Assembly (NCBI GenBank): GCA_035491935.1
Contig: DATJJW010000211.1
Location: 1 to 17,432 of the forward strand
Source of the DNA: DATJJW01 sp035491935
Lineage (GTDB): Bacteria > Pseudomonadota > Alphaproteobacteria > ATCC43930 > CGMCC-115725
DNA length: 17,432 nucleotides
Direction of reading: 5' to 3'
Shown: one piece after another, positions 1 through 6,700 of the stretch
How the letters are laid out: each line of letters begins with the position of its first letter
How positions within the stretch are numbered: the stretch's first letter is position 1
The notes under the pieces: generated by a model
What the model saw: the letters and a program-made list of their open reading frames with translations, nothing else
Database searches by the model: none
Told to the model about the DNA's origin: nothing
Made by a program: the position numbers and the translations under genes

Positions 1-306
1 CTTGCGACGATCGCCGAGATCATCGGCTTCGGCTTCGTCTTCGGCTTTGGCTATGGCGCCATCCCGACCTTCTATACCGAGAATTTCCCGACCCGTTTCC
101 GCGCCTCGGGGGCGAGTGCCGGCTATCAGACCTCCCAGGTCTATGGCGGTGGCGTCATCCCCATCATTGCCGGCATCATCCTGAGCACCTACGGCATCCA
201 CCGGGCCCAGATCTACATCGGGCTTCTGGTGATGGTCTACGCAGCCCTGGCGATCTACGCCATCCTCGCCACGCCGGAAACCAAGGGAACCGATCTCGAA
301 AGATGA
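1..306 (+). CDS. MFS transporter, MHS (metabolite:H+ symporter)-like, C-terminal fragment
   Basis: This is the last 101 codons of a proton-coupled inner-membrane carrier; the 5' part lies outside the window. The frame is open from base 1 to a TGA at 304-306. It shows two hydrophobic, Gly-rich segments typical of TM11 and TM12. The linker carries YTENFPTRFRASGASAGYQ, the late-MFS signature found in MHS and sugar-porter-like members (E-x-F-P-T-R-x-R-x-S-G). The end is TPETKGTDLE, a variant of the PETKG motif that closes many MFS carriers. The substrate cannot be read from this fragment. It is convergent with the AAHS transporter at 429-1751 and is followed by a 12-bp-stem hairpin. MHS carriers take up organic acids or betaines, so a link with the catabolic genes downstream is possible but unproven. 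Confidence 0.85.
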   Translation, partial: LATIAEIIGFGFVFGFGYGAIPTFYTENFPTRFRASGASAGYQTSQVYGGGVIPIIAGIILSTYGIHRAQIYIGLLVMVYAALAIYAILATPETKGTDLER

Positions 307-325
307 CGGTCCAATGAGTTCGGAC

Positions 326-354
326 GTAACCCCGGCCACCATGGCCGGGGTTAC
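326..354. terminator. Perfect 12-bp hairpin, probable bidirectional terminator
   Basis: GTAACCCCGGCC (326-337) and GGCCGGGGTTAC (343-354) are perfect inverted complements around the 5-base loop ACCAT. The hairpin starts 19 bases after the stop of the MHS-type gene and lies between two convergent transporter genes, the usual place for a shared terminator. There is no T-run on either strand, so intrinsic termination is likely only by position and stem strength. Confidence 0.7.
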
Positions 355-367
355 TTCGCAACTTCTT

Positions 368-379
368 GGGTGATCACCC
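368..379. repeat. Perfect 12-bp palindrome GGGTGATCACCC
   Basis: GGGTGATCACCC is a perfect palindrome lying between the hairpin at 326-354 and the stop of the AAHS transporter gene. It may form part of the 3' end structure of the minus-strand transcript or be a protein-binding dyad. No role can be assigned from the sequence alone. Confidence 0.5.
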
Positions 380-428
380 TGCCGCTTATGCTCACAGCGG
401 AAGGCAGCCCGCTGCTACAGCGCTCAAT

Positions 429-1751
429 CTATGCCGACAGACGCTCGACAACCGGATCCTTGACGTTCCGGGATTGCCGAAGCGATGCGAGCGCCGCCAG
501 CGACAGCGCGGTCAGCAAGACCGGCACGGCCAGGATCAGGAACAGGGTCGACATCGACAGCTTCAGGGAAATCAGGATGCCACCGATCACCGGCCCGATG
601 ATCGAGCCGACACGACCGACGCCATTGGTCCAACCGACGCCGCTCGATCGCATGACGGTCGGGTAGAGCATGCCGGCCGCGGCATTGATGCCGTTCAGCG
701 AGCCCAGCATCAGCAGGCCGAGGAAGAAGGTCGCGACGGCGAGCAAGGGCAGCGTCGCCGAAACGAAGCCCATGCAGGCGGTGATCGGCACGCAGACCGC
801 GAAGCCGACGGCAATCATCTTCAGGCCCCGGCGATCCATCAGCCAGCCCATGAGGACGTTCCCGCCCGTTCCGCCGATATGGTAGAGCGAGCCGGTGAGG
901 GCGGCCAGCGAGATGCCGACGCCAGTCCCTGCGATCAGGGTCGGCAACCAGCTCGTGATGAACTGCGAGGCCATGATCGCCGTGATGTAGGAGGTCCAGA
1001 GCAGCAGGGTCATCCAGATACGCCCTTCGCGGAACAGCGCCACGAACGGGACCTTCGGCGGCCTCTCCGTGCGCACCGCCGCCGTGACGGTCGGATCGCC
1101 ATTCTTCTGGGCCAGGAAGGACAGCGATTCCGGGACGAAGAAGTAAAGCAGCGTGGCGCAGATCAGCCCGCCCCAGCCGCCTACCAGGAACACGACCGGC
1201 CAGCCGAACATCGGGATCAGCCAGGAAGCCAGCAGCCCAGCCCCGGCGCTGCCGAGCACATAGGTGACGTAGAGCAGGGTGATGCGGCTGGCCCGCCTGT
1301 TCTGTGGCGCGTATTCCGCCGTCAGGGCAATGGCATTGGGCACCGCGCCGCCCAGCCCGATGCCGGCGCACAGGCGCAAGATCGACAGCGTCAACACTGT
1401 CTGACCATAGGCGGCGCAGAGGGTGAAGATGCTGAACAGCAGCACGCCGCAGATGATCAGACGCCGGCGCCCGAAGCGGTCGCCCAAGGCGCTCAGCAGC
1501 AAGGCGCCGCAGAAAAAGCCCAGATTGCTGGCACCGAAGATCATGCCGAACTCGGCCTTGCCGACATGTAGCGCGCCGATCATGGCCGGCGCGGCGTAGC
1601 CGACCAGCTGCATCTCGAAGCCTTCGACGAACATCGTCAGTGACGCCCAGGCGGTGACGATCAGCGACAACCGTGCGAAGCCCGGCTTATCGAGGGCGAG
1701 GAGCGGACTCCCGGTTTCAGTGGGGCGTTGACTAAGCGGCTGCGAGGTCAT
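429..1751 (-). CDS. MFS transporter, AAHS (aromatic acid:H+ symporter) family
   Basis: 440-residue inner-membrane carrier of the PcaK/BenK type, which imports aromatic or heteroaromatic carboxylates with protons. It shows the loop 2-3 motif LGDRFGRRR (about residues 89-97) and, in the second half, RSSGVGWTNGVGRVGSIIGP, which is characteristic of AAHS carriers. Twelve hydrophobic segments are apparent, with a hydrophilic central loop at about residues 210-235. The start chosen is the ATG at 1751, preceded by GGGGGA at good spacing; the frame extends to a TTG at 1769, but that would put the ribosome site inside the coding region. In TM1 the usual DGxD motif is replaced by EGFE (residues 43-46). 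It lies 33 bases after the stop of the aldolase-fold gene on the same strand, so the two are probably one transcript. Family assignment is strong; the substrate is unknown. Confidence 0.9.
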   Translation of the reverse strand: MTSQPLSQRPTETGSPLLALDKPGFARLSLIVTAWASLTMFVEGFEMQLVGYAAPAMIGALHVGKAEFGMIFGASNLGFFCGALLLSALGDRFGRRRLIICGVLLFSIFTLCAAYGQTVLTLSILRLCAGIGLGGAVPNAIALTAEYAPQNRRASRITLLYVTYVLGSAGAGLLASWLIPMFGWPVVFLVGGWGGLICATLLYFFVPESLSFLAQKNGDPTVTAAVRTERPPKVPFVALFREGRIWMTLLLWTSYITAIMASQFITSWLPTLIAGTGVGISLAALTGSLYHIGGTGGNVLMGWLMDRRGLKMIAVGFAVCVPITACMGFVSATLPLLAVATFFLGLLMLGSLNGINAAAGMLYPTVMRSSGVGWTNGVGRVGSIIGPVIGGILISLKLSMSTLFLILAVPVLLTALSLAALASLRQSRNVKDPVVERLSA

Positions 1752-1784
1752 GGCTGTTCCCCCATTCAAAGAGCCCTTATGGCC

Positions 1785-2492
1785 TCACCAGCGCGGCGAC
1801 AGAGCCTGGGCCTTGCGACGCAGATAGTCGAAATTCACGGCGTATTGTTCGGGATGGGTGGAATTCCTGTGGAGCCGCATGATGTCGTCATGCGGGAACA
1901 AGGGGCCGAGACCGCCGCCCGCTTCCGCCATCAGCTGGATGCGGCAGGCCTGGTCCAGCAGGATCGCCAGGACCACCGCCTCCGCGATGGAGGCACCGAC
2001 CACCGCGACACCATGATGGCGCATGAGCACGGCCTTGTGACCGGCCAGCGCCCGCGCGACACCGGCGCCCTGATCCTGATTGCGGATGAGGTCGATCGTA
2101 TCGGTGTAATAGGGCAGGCCGTCATAGAACGGCGCCGCCGGCTGGCTGACCGGTGCCAGGTTCTTGCCCGTGGCCGACAGCGCCACGGCATGCAGCGGAT
2201 GGGTATGGATGACGCTGTTGACGTCCGGCCGGGCGCGGAAGATCTCTGAATGGATGAAGACCTCGCTATGGCGCCGACCACCGCCGCCGACCTTCTCGCC
2301 CTCGAGGTTGCAGACGACGATGTTGTCCATCGTGATCTCGTCGAGGCCGAAGCTGTGCGGCTTCATGAAGAAATGCGCGGGATCGCCGGGCACCCGCGCC
2401 GAGACGTGGCCTCGAGTGAGATCGCCCTGTCCCTCGAAGGCCAGGATCTTCCCGGCATCGATCAGCTGACGCTTCGCTTCCCCCGCATCCAT
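1785..2492 (-). CDS. Class II aldolase/adducin-family protein (possible aromatic-acid decarboxylase)
   Basis: 235-residue cytosolic enzyme with the class II aldolase fold. Visible metal-site elements are IHTHP (His97, His99) and RHHGV (His160), with the usual catalytic Glu in the SEVFIHSEIF stretch (Glu77). These are the positions used for the divalent metal and catalytic acid in fuculose-phosphate aldolase. The family also contains non-aldolase members acting on aromatics, such as 3,4-dihydroxyphthalate decarboxylase and 3-hydroxy-2-methylpyridine-4,5-dicarboxylate decarboxylase. Given the AAHS transporter next to it and the divergent Mo-hydroxylase operon, a decarboxylase or aldolase role on a hydroxylated aromatic or heteroaromatic acid is inferred. 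The start is the ATG at 2492 with AAGGTG just upstream; the frame stays open to 2651, but that stretch is AT-rich and not coding-like. First gene of the two-gene minus-strand unit. Confidence 0.88.
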   Translation of the reverse strand: MDAGEAKRQLIDAGKILAFEGQGDLTRGHVSARVPGDPAHFFMKPHSFGLDEITMDNIVVCNLEGEKVGGGGRRHSEVFIHSEIFRARPDVNSVIHTHPLHAVALSATGKNLAPVSQPAAPFYDGLPYYTDTIDLIRNQDQGAGVARALAGHKAVLMRHHGVAVVGASIAEAVVLAILLDQACRIQLMAEAGGGLGPLFPHDDIMRLHRNSTHPEQYAVNFDYLRRKAQALSPRW

Positions 2493-2512
2493 GCGACACC
2501 TTGCTCGGATCG

Positions 2513-2526
2513 TACCAATATTGGTA
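2513..2526. promoter_or_regulatory. 14-bp perfect palindrome TACCAATATTGGTA, candidate operator
   Basis: TACCAATATTGGTA is a perfect dyad 21 bases upstream of the aldolase-fold ATG at 2492. It sits between the candidate promoter and the ribosome site, where a repressor would block transcription. Short AT-centred palindromes of this form are typical of GntR- or TetR-type repressor sites, though no such gene is in view. Confidence 0.5.
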
Positions 2527-2604
2527 TATATGAAAGCGATAAGTACACATAGTTGTTTTTGACACAAGTTTGCAATTTTCCACTGCCCACGGGTATCCAT
2601 GATG

Positions 2605-2640
2605 CCCCGATATTCCGCCATACCCCTTTGATTCGGGGTA
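2605..2640. repeat. Overlapping inverted repeats in the divergent control region
   Basis: TACCCC (2621-2626) and GGGGTA (2635-2640) are a perfect 6-bp dyad with 8 bases between. CCCCGA (2605-2610) can pair alternatively with TCGGGG (2633-2638), so two pairings compete for the right arm. It lies near the middle of the divergent region and may be a second regulator site or a structured leader. Confidence 0.35.
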
Positions 2641-2740
2641 ACAAGCCGCACGCGGCAAGCGCTGATATGCTGGTAGTCGTGCCTTGAGCCCGGCAGAATT
2701 CCGGCGAAAATTCAGAGGCGTTGACGCATCGGTCGAGGTG

Positions 2741-2758
2741 TGTTCCAGTTTTTGAACA
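2741..2758. promoter_or_regulatory. TGTTC-N8-GAACA dyad upstream of the Mo-hydroxylase operon
   Basis: TGTTC (2741-2745) and GAACA (2754-2758) form a perfect 5-bp inverted repeat around an 8-base T-rich spacer, 57 bases before the GTG start at 2816. It overlaps the weak candidate -35 for the operon, so it could be an activator or repressor half-site pair. The arms are short enough that chance cannot be excluded. Confidence 0.3.
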
Positions 2759-2815
2759 GGGCTTTCTAAACTCTCCGTACGCTGCCGATCAGGGGAGACC
2801 GCAGGGAAAAAGACC

Positions 2816-3694
2816 GTGAAGCCACCCCCGTTCATCTATCATCGCCCCAAGACGCTCGATGACGCGCTCGCCGTCCTGGCCAAGGTGGCGCCCGAGGATG
2901 GGCGCATCCTCGCCGGTGGGCAGACCCTGGTGCCGATGATGGCCCTGCGCGTTGCCTACCCGCCCCATCTTGTCGATATCAACGGCGTTGCCGAACTCGA
3001 CTATCTCGACATCCGCGACGACATGCTGGCGATCGGCGCGCTCACCCGCCATGCCCGGTTCGAGGAGCCGGTCGATGACGGGCCGACGGGCAGAATCCTG
3101 GCCGAAATCGTCCGACACATCGCCCATATGCCGATCCGCTCGCGCGGCACCATGTGCGGCAGCCTCGTCAACGCCGACCCGGCCTCGGAATGGTGCCTGA
3201 CGGCCGCGACGCTGGGCGCCATGTTCGTCGCCCGCAGCCGGGCCGGCACCCGCGAGATCAAGGCGGCGGAGTATTTCCTCGACATCATGACCACGGCGCT
3301 GGAACCGGCGGAGATTCTGGCGGAGGTGAGGCTGCCGCGCCTGGCCGCGGACAGCTACGCCGGCTTCTATGAATTCAGCCGGCGCGCAGGCGATTTCGCG
3401 CTCGGCATGAGCCTCGTGACCTACCGGCTGGCGGATGGCGTCATCGTCGAACCGCGCATCGGCGTCGGCGCCGCCGAGACCCATCCGCGCCGCATCGCGG
3501 AGGCCGAAGCCGTCCTTCTGGGACAGGCACCGACGGCGGCGGCCTTCGCCAAGGCGGCCGCGGCTGCGGCGGCCGCCGTCGAGCCGATGGAGGACCATAT
3601 CGCCGACGGGGATTATCGACGCGAGCTGGTGCAGGCCTCCGTGCGCCGGGCGCTGGACCATGCCGCGCATTCCCAGGACCGGGAGCGTCATTGA
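2816..3694 (+). CDS. Xanthine-oxidase-family hydroxylase, FAD-binding medium subunit (CoxM-like)
   Basis: 292-residue cytosolic subunit that passes electrons from the iron-sulfur subunit to FAD and on to an external acceptor. The two FAD-binding signatures of the CoxM/XdhB family are present: AGGQTLVP (residues 33-40) and RGTMCGSLVNADPASEW (about 110-126). The C-terminal third matches the CO dehydrogenase flavoprotein C-terminal domain in position and length, and full length agrees with the usual 280-300 residues. The start is a GTG at 2816, with AGGGAA about 9 bases upstream. An Ala run at residues 240-260 is unremarkable for this domain in GC-rich genomes. Its TGA overlaps the ATG of the small subunit by one base, showing translational coupling. 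First gene of an M-S-L operon. Confidence 0.92.
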   Translation: MKPPPFIYHRPKTLDDALAVLAKVAPEDGRILAGGQTLVPMMALRVAYPPHLVDINGVAELDYLDIRDDMLAIGALTRHARFEEPVDDGPTGRILAEIVRHIAHMPIRSRGTMCGSLVNADPASEWCLTAATLGAMFVARSRAGTREIKAAEYFLDIMTTALEPAEILAEVRLPRLAADSYAGFYEFSRRAGDFALGMSLVTYRLADGVIVEPRIGVGAAETHPRRIAEAEAVLLGQAPTAAAFAKAAAAAAAAVEPMEDHIADGDYRRELVQASVRRALDHAAHSQDRERH

Positions 3695-4173
3695 TGATGG
3701 GCAACGACAAATGCGACGTCACCCTGACGATCAATGGCCTGCCCTATGAGATCCGCGTGGCACCGCGCAAGACCCTGGTCGACGCCATCCGTGACGATTG
3801 CGGCCTGACCGGCACCCATATCGGCTGCGAGCACGGCGTCTGCGGCGCCTGCACGATCATGCTCGACGGCAAGGCGATCCGGTCTTGCCTGCTCTTCGCG
3901 ATCCAGGCGGAGGGTGCCGAGATTCGCACCATCGAGGGGCTGGCCGACGGCACCAAGCTGCATCCGCTGCAGGCCGCCTTCATCGAGAATTTCGCCTTGC
4001 AATGCGGCTTCTGCACGCCGGGCTTCCTGATGCTCGCGGCCGCCGCCATCGAGCGCAACCCCAGGATGACCGACGAGGAGCTGACCGACATCCTCTCATC
4101 CAATCTCTGTCGCTGCACCGGCTACGAGAACATCGTGAAAGCGGTGCGCAGCGTGCTCGACATGGAGGCCTAG
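3694..4173 (+). CDS. Xanthine-oxidase-family hydroxylase, [2Fe-2S] small subunit (CoxS-like)
   Basis: 159-residue subunit carrying two [2Fe-2S] clusters that connect the molybdenum site to FAD. The plant-ferredoxin-type N-terminal domain has Cys45, Cys50, Cys53 and Cys65 (GCEHGVCGACT plus a later SC). The helical C-terminal domain has Cys104 and Cys107 (QCGFCTPG) and Cys139 and Cys141 (LCRCTGY). All eight ligands are intact. The ATG at 3694 overlaps the upstream stop by one base, with GGGAG eight bases before it. A second in-frame ATG follows at 3697, and a TTG at 3691 is less likely. Length matches the family (150-170 residues). Confidence 0.95.
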   Translation: MMGNDKCDVTLTINGLPYEIRVAPRKTLVDAIRDDCGLTGTHIGCEHGVCGACTIMLDGKAIRSCLLFAIQAEGAEIRTIEGLADGTKLHPLQAAFIENFALQCGFCTPGFLMLAAAAIERNPRMTDEELTDILSSNLCRCTGYENIVKAVRSVLDMEA

Positions 4174-4176
4174 CCC

Positions 4177-6507
4177 ATGCCGGACGCCACGAAGGAGAAG
4201 GTCATCGGCCGCTCCGTCACCCGGATCGAGGATCTGCCGCTGGTCACCGGCAAGGGTCGTTATGTCGCCGACATCTCCTTCCCGTTCCAGCTACACATGC
4301 GCATCGTCCGCGCCGCCCACGCCCATGGCCGCGTCATCGCCATCGATACGGAGGAAGCGCGCAGGCTGCCGGGCGTGGTGGCGATCTGGACCGGCGAGGA
4401 CGTCGCGGACATCGCGCCGATCGAGTTTCGGGAGGGACCGATCGAGAAATTGGCGCCCTATCGTCAACCGATCCTGGCGCAGGACCGCGTACGCTATGTC
4501 GGCGAACCCATCGCCGCGGTCTTCGCTACCGATGCCTATGTCGCCGAGGACGCGGCCGATCTGGTGCGGGCCTCGATCGAGGAATTGCCGCCGATCATGT
4601 CGGCCGACACGGTGCCCGGCAGCTTCGCCGAGGGGCTGTCGACCGAAGCGACGCTCTGCACCCAGGAATATGGCGACGTCGCGGATGCCTTCGCCACGGC
4701 CCATGCGGTCGTCGAGATCGACGTCCATATCGGCCGCCATTCGGGCGTACCCATGGAGACCCGCGGGGCGATCGGCCGCTACGACGCCGCACGCGATATC
4801 CTCGAACTGCACGGCGCTGCAAAGATCCCGCACAAGAACCGGGAATCCCTGGCCAAGATGCTGGGCCGGCCGATCTCGAGCGTACAATGCTTCGAGCCGC
4901 ATGTCGGCGGCGGCTTCGGCGTGCGCGGCGAACTCTATCCCGAGGACATGCTGGTCCTGGTCGCCGCCATGCGGCTCGGACGCCCCGTCAAATGGATCGA
5001 GGACCGGCGCGAGCATCTGATGGCGACCAACCAGTCGCGCGACCAGCGTCACAAGATCCGGGCGGCCGTCGATGCCGAAGGCCATCTCCTGGCCATCGAC
5101 GACGAGTTCTTCCACGATCAGGGCGGCTATATCCGGACCCATGCGACGCGCGTCGCCAGCACGACCTGCGCCATGATCCCCGGCCCCTATCGCCTGCCCG
5201 CCTACCGGGCGGTCGGGCATTTCCGCCTGACCAACAAGACGCCGGCCGCGACATATCGGGCGCCGGCGCGCTACGAGGCCAATTTCGCGCGCGAGCGGCT
5301 GATGGATGCGATTGCCGTCCGTCTCGGCCTCTGCCCGATCGAGCTTCGGCGGCGCAACCTCATCGCGCCGACCGAGATGCCCTATAGCCGCCCCTACAAG
5401 GGCGGTCACGGCAAGGGACATGTCGTGGCGGATTCCGGCGATTTCCGTGCCCTGCTCGATCGCTCCCTCGCCGAATTCGGCTGGGCGGCCCATGAGGCGT
5501 CGCTCGCAGCCCGGCGCGCGGCCGGCGAGAAGGTCGGCGCCGCCGTCGCCATGTTCCTGGAGAAGAGCGGGCCGGGCCCGACCGATGGCGTGCGCGTCGT
5601 CGTCGACGGCTCGGGCGCGGTCGAGGTCATCACCGGCGGCGCCTCGGTCGGCCAGGGCTTCGAGACCTCGATGGCACAGATCTGCGCCGAGATACTGGGC
5701 GTCGACTACGCCACGATCCGCGTGACCCATGGCCGGACCGACCGCATCGATTTCGGCCTCGGCGCCCATGCCTCGCGCGCCACGGTCATGACCGGCAACG
5801 CCACCGCCGTCGCGGCGGCAAATGTCCGCGCCAAGGCGCTCGATGTCGCGGCGGAGCTCATGCAGTGCCAGGCCGAGCTGCTCGATATCGTCGATGGGCG
5901 GGTCCGCCGCATCGACCAGCCGAGCGGCCCGTCGATGAGCCTGGAAGAGATCGCCGCGGCGCTGGCCCCGGCATCGCCCCTGCGCGGCGGCCGCGACCCC
6001 GGCCTCTATGCCGAGGGCTGGGTCAATACCAAGGACGAAGCCTTCCCCTATGGCGTGCAGATCGCCTCGGTCAAGGTCGACCCCGACACCGGCGGCGTCA
6101 CGGTGGAGCGGTTCTTCACCGCCTACGACATCGGCCGCGCCATCAACCCGGCCATGGTGCGCGGCCAGATCGCCGGCGGCTTCGTCCAGGGCCTGGGCGG
6201 TGCCCTGTTCGAAGAGTTCCGCTATGACGTGCGCGGCGAGCCGCTGTCCTCGACCTTCGCGGATTATCTCATCCCGACGGTCAAGGAAGTGCCGCCGCTC
6301 GAAATCCTGCTGACCGAGGATGCGCCGAGCCCGTTCAATCCTCTGGGCATCAAGGGCGCGGGCGAAAGCGGCATCGCGGCGGTTGGCGCCGCCATCGCTG
6401 CCGCCGTCGACCAGGCCGTCGGCATCGACGGCCTGATCACGCGGCTCCCGATCACACCCCCAAGGCTCAAGCACAGCCTTAGACGAGCTGCTGGCAAAGT
6501 CTCATGA
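4177..6507 (+). CDS. Xanthine-oxidase-family hydroxylase, molybdopterin-binding large subunit (CoxL-like)
   Basis: 776-residue catalytic subunit expected to hold the molybdenum cytosine-dinucleotide cofactor and hydroxylate an organic substrate with water as oxygen donor. Motifs in order: GVPMETRG (about 190-197), HVGGGFGVRGELYPED (about 242-257), TYRAPARYEANF (359-370), a Gly/Gln cofactor loop GASVGQGFETSMAQ near residue 490, and GAGESG with the conserved active-site Glu730. Form I CO dehydrogenase has a catalytic Cys in an AYRCSFR loop; here the aligned residue is Ala362, so CO is not the likely substrate. It starts three bases after the small-subunit stop. No maturation factor (XdhC/CoxD/E/F type) is visible in the window. 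The likely substrate, from the neighbouring AAHS transporter and aldolase-fold enzyme, is an aromatic or N-heteroaromatic acid; this is inference. Confidence 0.93.
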   Translation: MPDATKEKVIGRSVTRIEDLPLVTGKGRYVADISFPFQLHMRIVRAAHAHGRVIAIDTEEARRLPGVVAIWTGEDVADIAPIEFREGPIEKLAPYRQPILAQDRVRYVGEPIAAVFATDAYVAEDAADLVRASIEELPPIMSADTVPGSFAEGLSTEATLCTQEYGDVADAFATAHAVVEIDVHIGRHSGVPMETRGAIGRYDAARDILELHGAAKIPHKNRESLAKMLGRPISSVQCFEPHVGGGFGVRGELYPEDMLVLVAAMRLGRPVKWIEDRREHLMATNQSRDQRHKIRAAVDAEGHLLAIDDEFFHDQGGYIRTHATRVASTTCAMIPGPYRLPAYRAVGHFRLTNKTPAATYRAPARYEANFARERLMDAIAVRLGLCPIELRRRNLIAPTEMPYSRPYKGGHGKGHVVADSGDFRALLDRSLAEFGWAAHEASLAARRAAGEKVGAAVAMFLEKSGPGPTDGVRVVVDGSGAVEVITGGASVGQGFETSMAQICAEILGVDYATIRVTHGRTDRIDFGLGAHASRATVMTGNATAVAAANVRAKALDVAAELMQCQAELLDIVDGRVRRIDQPSGPSMSLEEIAAALAPASPLRGGRDPGLYAEGWVNTKDEAFPYGVQIASVKVDPDTGGVTVERFFTAYDIGRAINPAMVRGQIAGGFVQGLGGALFEEFRYDVRGEPLSSTFADYLIPTVKEVPPLEILLTEDAPSPFNPLGIKGAGESGIAAVGAAIAAAVDQAVGIDGLITRLPITPPRLKHSLRRAAGKVS

Positions 6508-6700
6508 TCGGGCCGGCAACAACTGTCGAATTCGAGCGGAACCGGCCGAGACGAGCGACGGTTCTTTCTAGATCCGGGATCGGATGAAGCCGATGAGGGT
6601 CGTGCGCCAATCCTTTGGTGTGGGTTCAGCTTTTTAGTCCTATCCACCGCATGAAGGCTCTCACGGTTCACGCTTTGCCGCGATATCGGAGAAGACCTCC

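Larger units (their letters stand above)
2493..2815. promoter_or_regulatory. Divergent control region between the aldolase-fold gene and the Mo-hydroxylase operon
   Basis: 323 bases without a credible gene, between two divergent start codons. The part at about 2511-2590 is clearly AT-rich against the GC-rich surroundings, as expected for promoters. Toward the aldolase gene (minus strand) a candidate -35 TTGTGT and -10 ACTTAT with 17-base spacing can be read at about 2544-2572, but the match is modest. Toward the hydroxylase (plus strand) TAAACT at 2767-2772 is a possible -10 with a weak TTCCAG -35 at 2743-2748. Several dyads lie inside and are listed separately. No regulator gene is adjacent within the window. 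Confidence 0.55.

Noticed and set aside
366..1571. 401-codon open frame opposite the AAHS transporter
   Set aside because: Antisense shadow with low-complexity Gln/Arg/Asp content, whereas the minus strand encodes a complete MFS protein.
2559..2564. TTGACA as -35 of a plus-strand promoter for the hydroxylase operon
   Set aside because: No -10-like hexamer at 16-18 bases downstream, and the operon start is about 250 bases away.
2493..2651. N-terminal extension of the aldolase-fold protein
   Set aside because: The frame is open, but the stretch is AT-rich, carries the candidate promoter and operator, and a good ribosome site precedes the ATG at 2492.
4291..6474. 727-codon open frame opposite the large hydroxylase subunit
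   Set aside because: Antisense shadow of a clearly real gene with complete family motifs; the product has no recognisable motif.
2816..6507. Aerobic CO dehydrogenase (coxMSL)
   Set aside because: Subunit order and fold agree, but the large subunit lacks the Cys-containing AYRCSFR loop, and no cox accessory genes are visible.
6539..6564. Hairpin GAACCG/CGGTTC followed by TTTCT as terminator of the hydroxylase operon
   Set aside because: Only a 6-bp stem with a 14-base loop and a broken T tract; position is plausible but the structure is too weak to call.
6571..6581. Short palindrome GATCCGGGATC
   Set aside because: Five-base arms with a single centre base and no gene-related position; likely chance.
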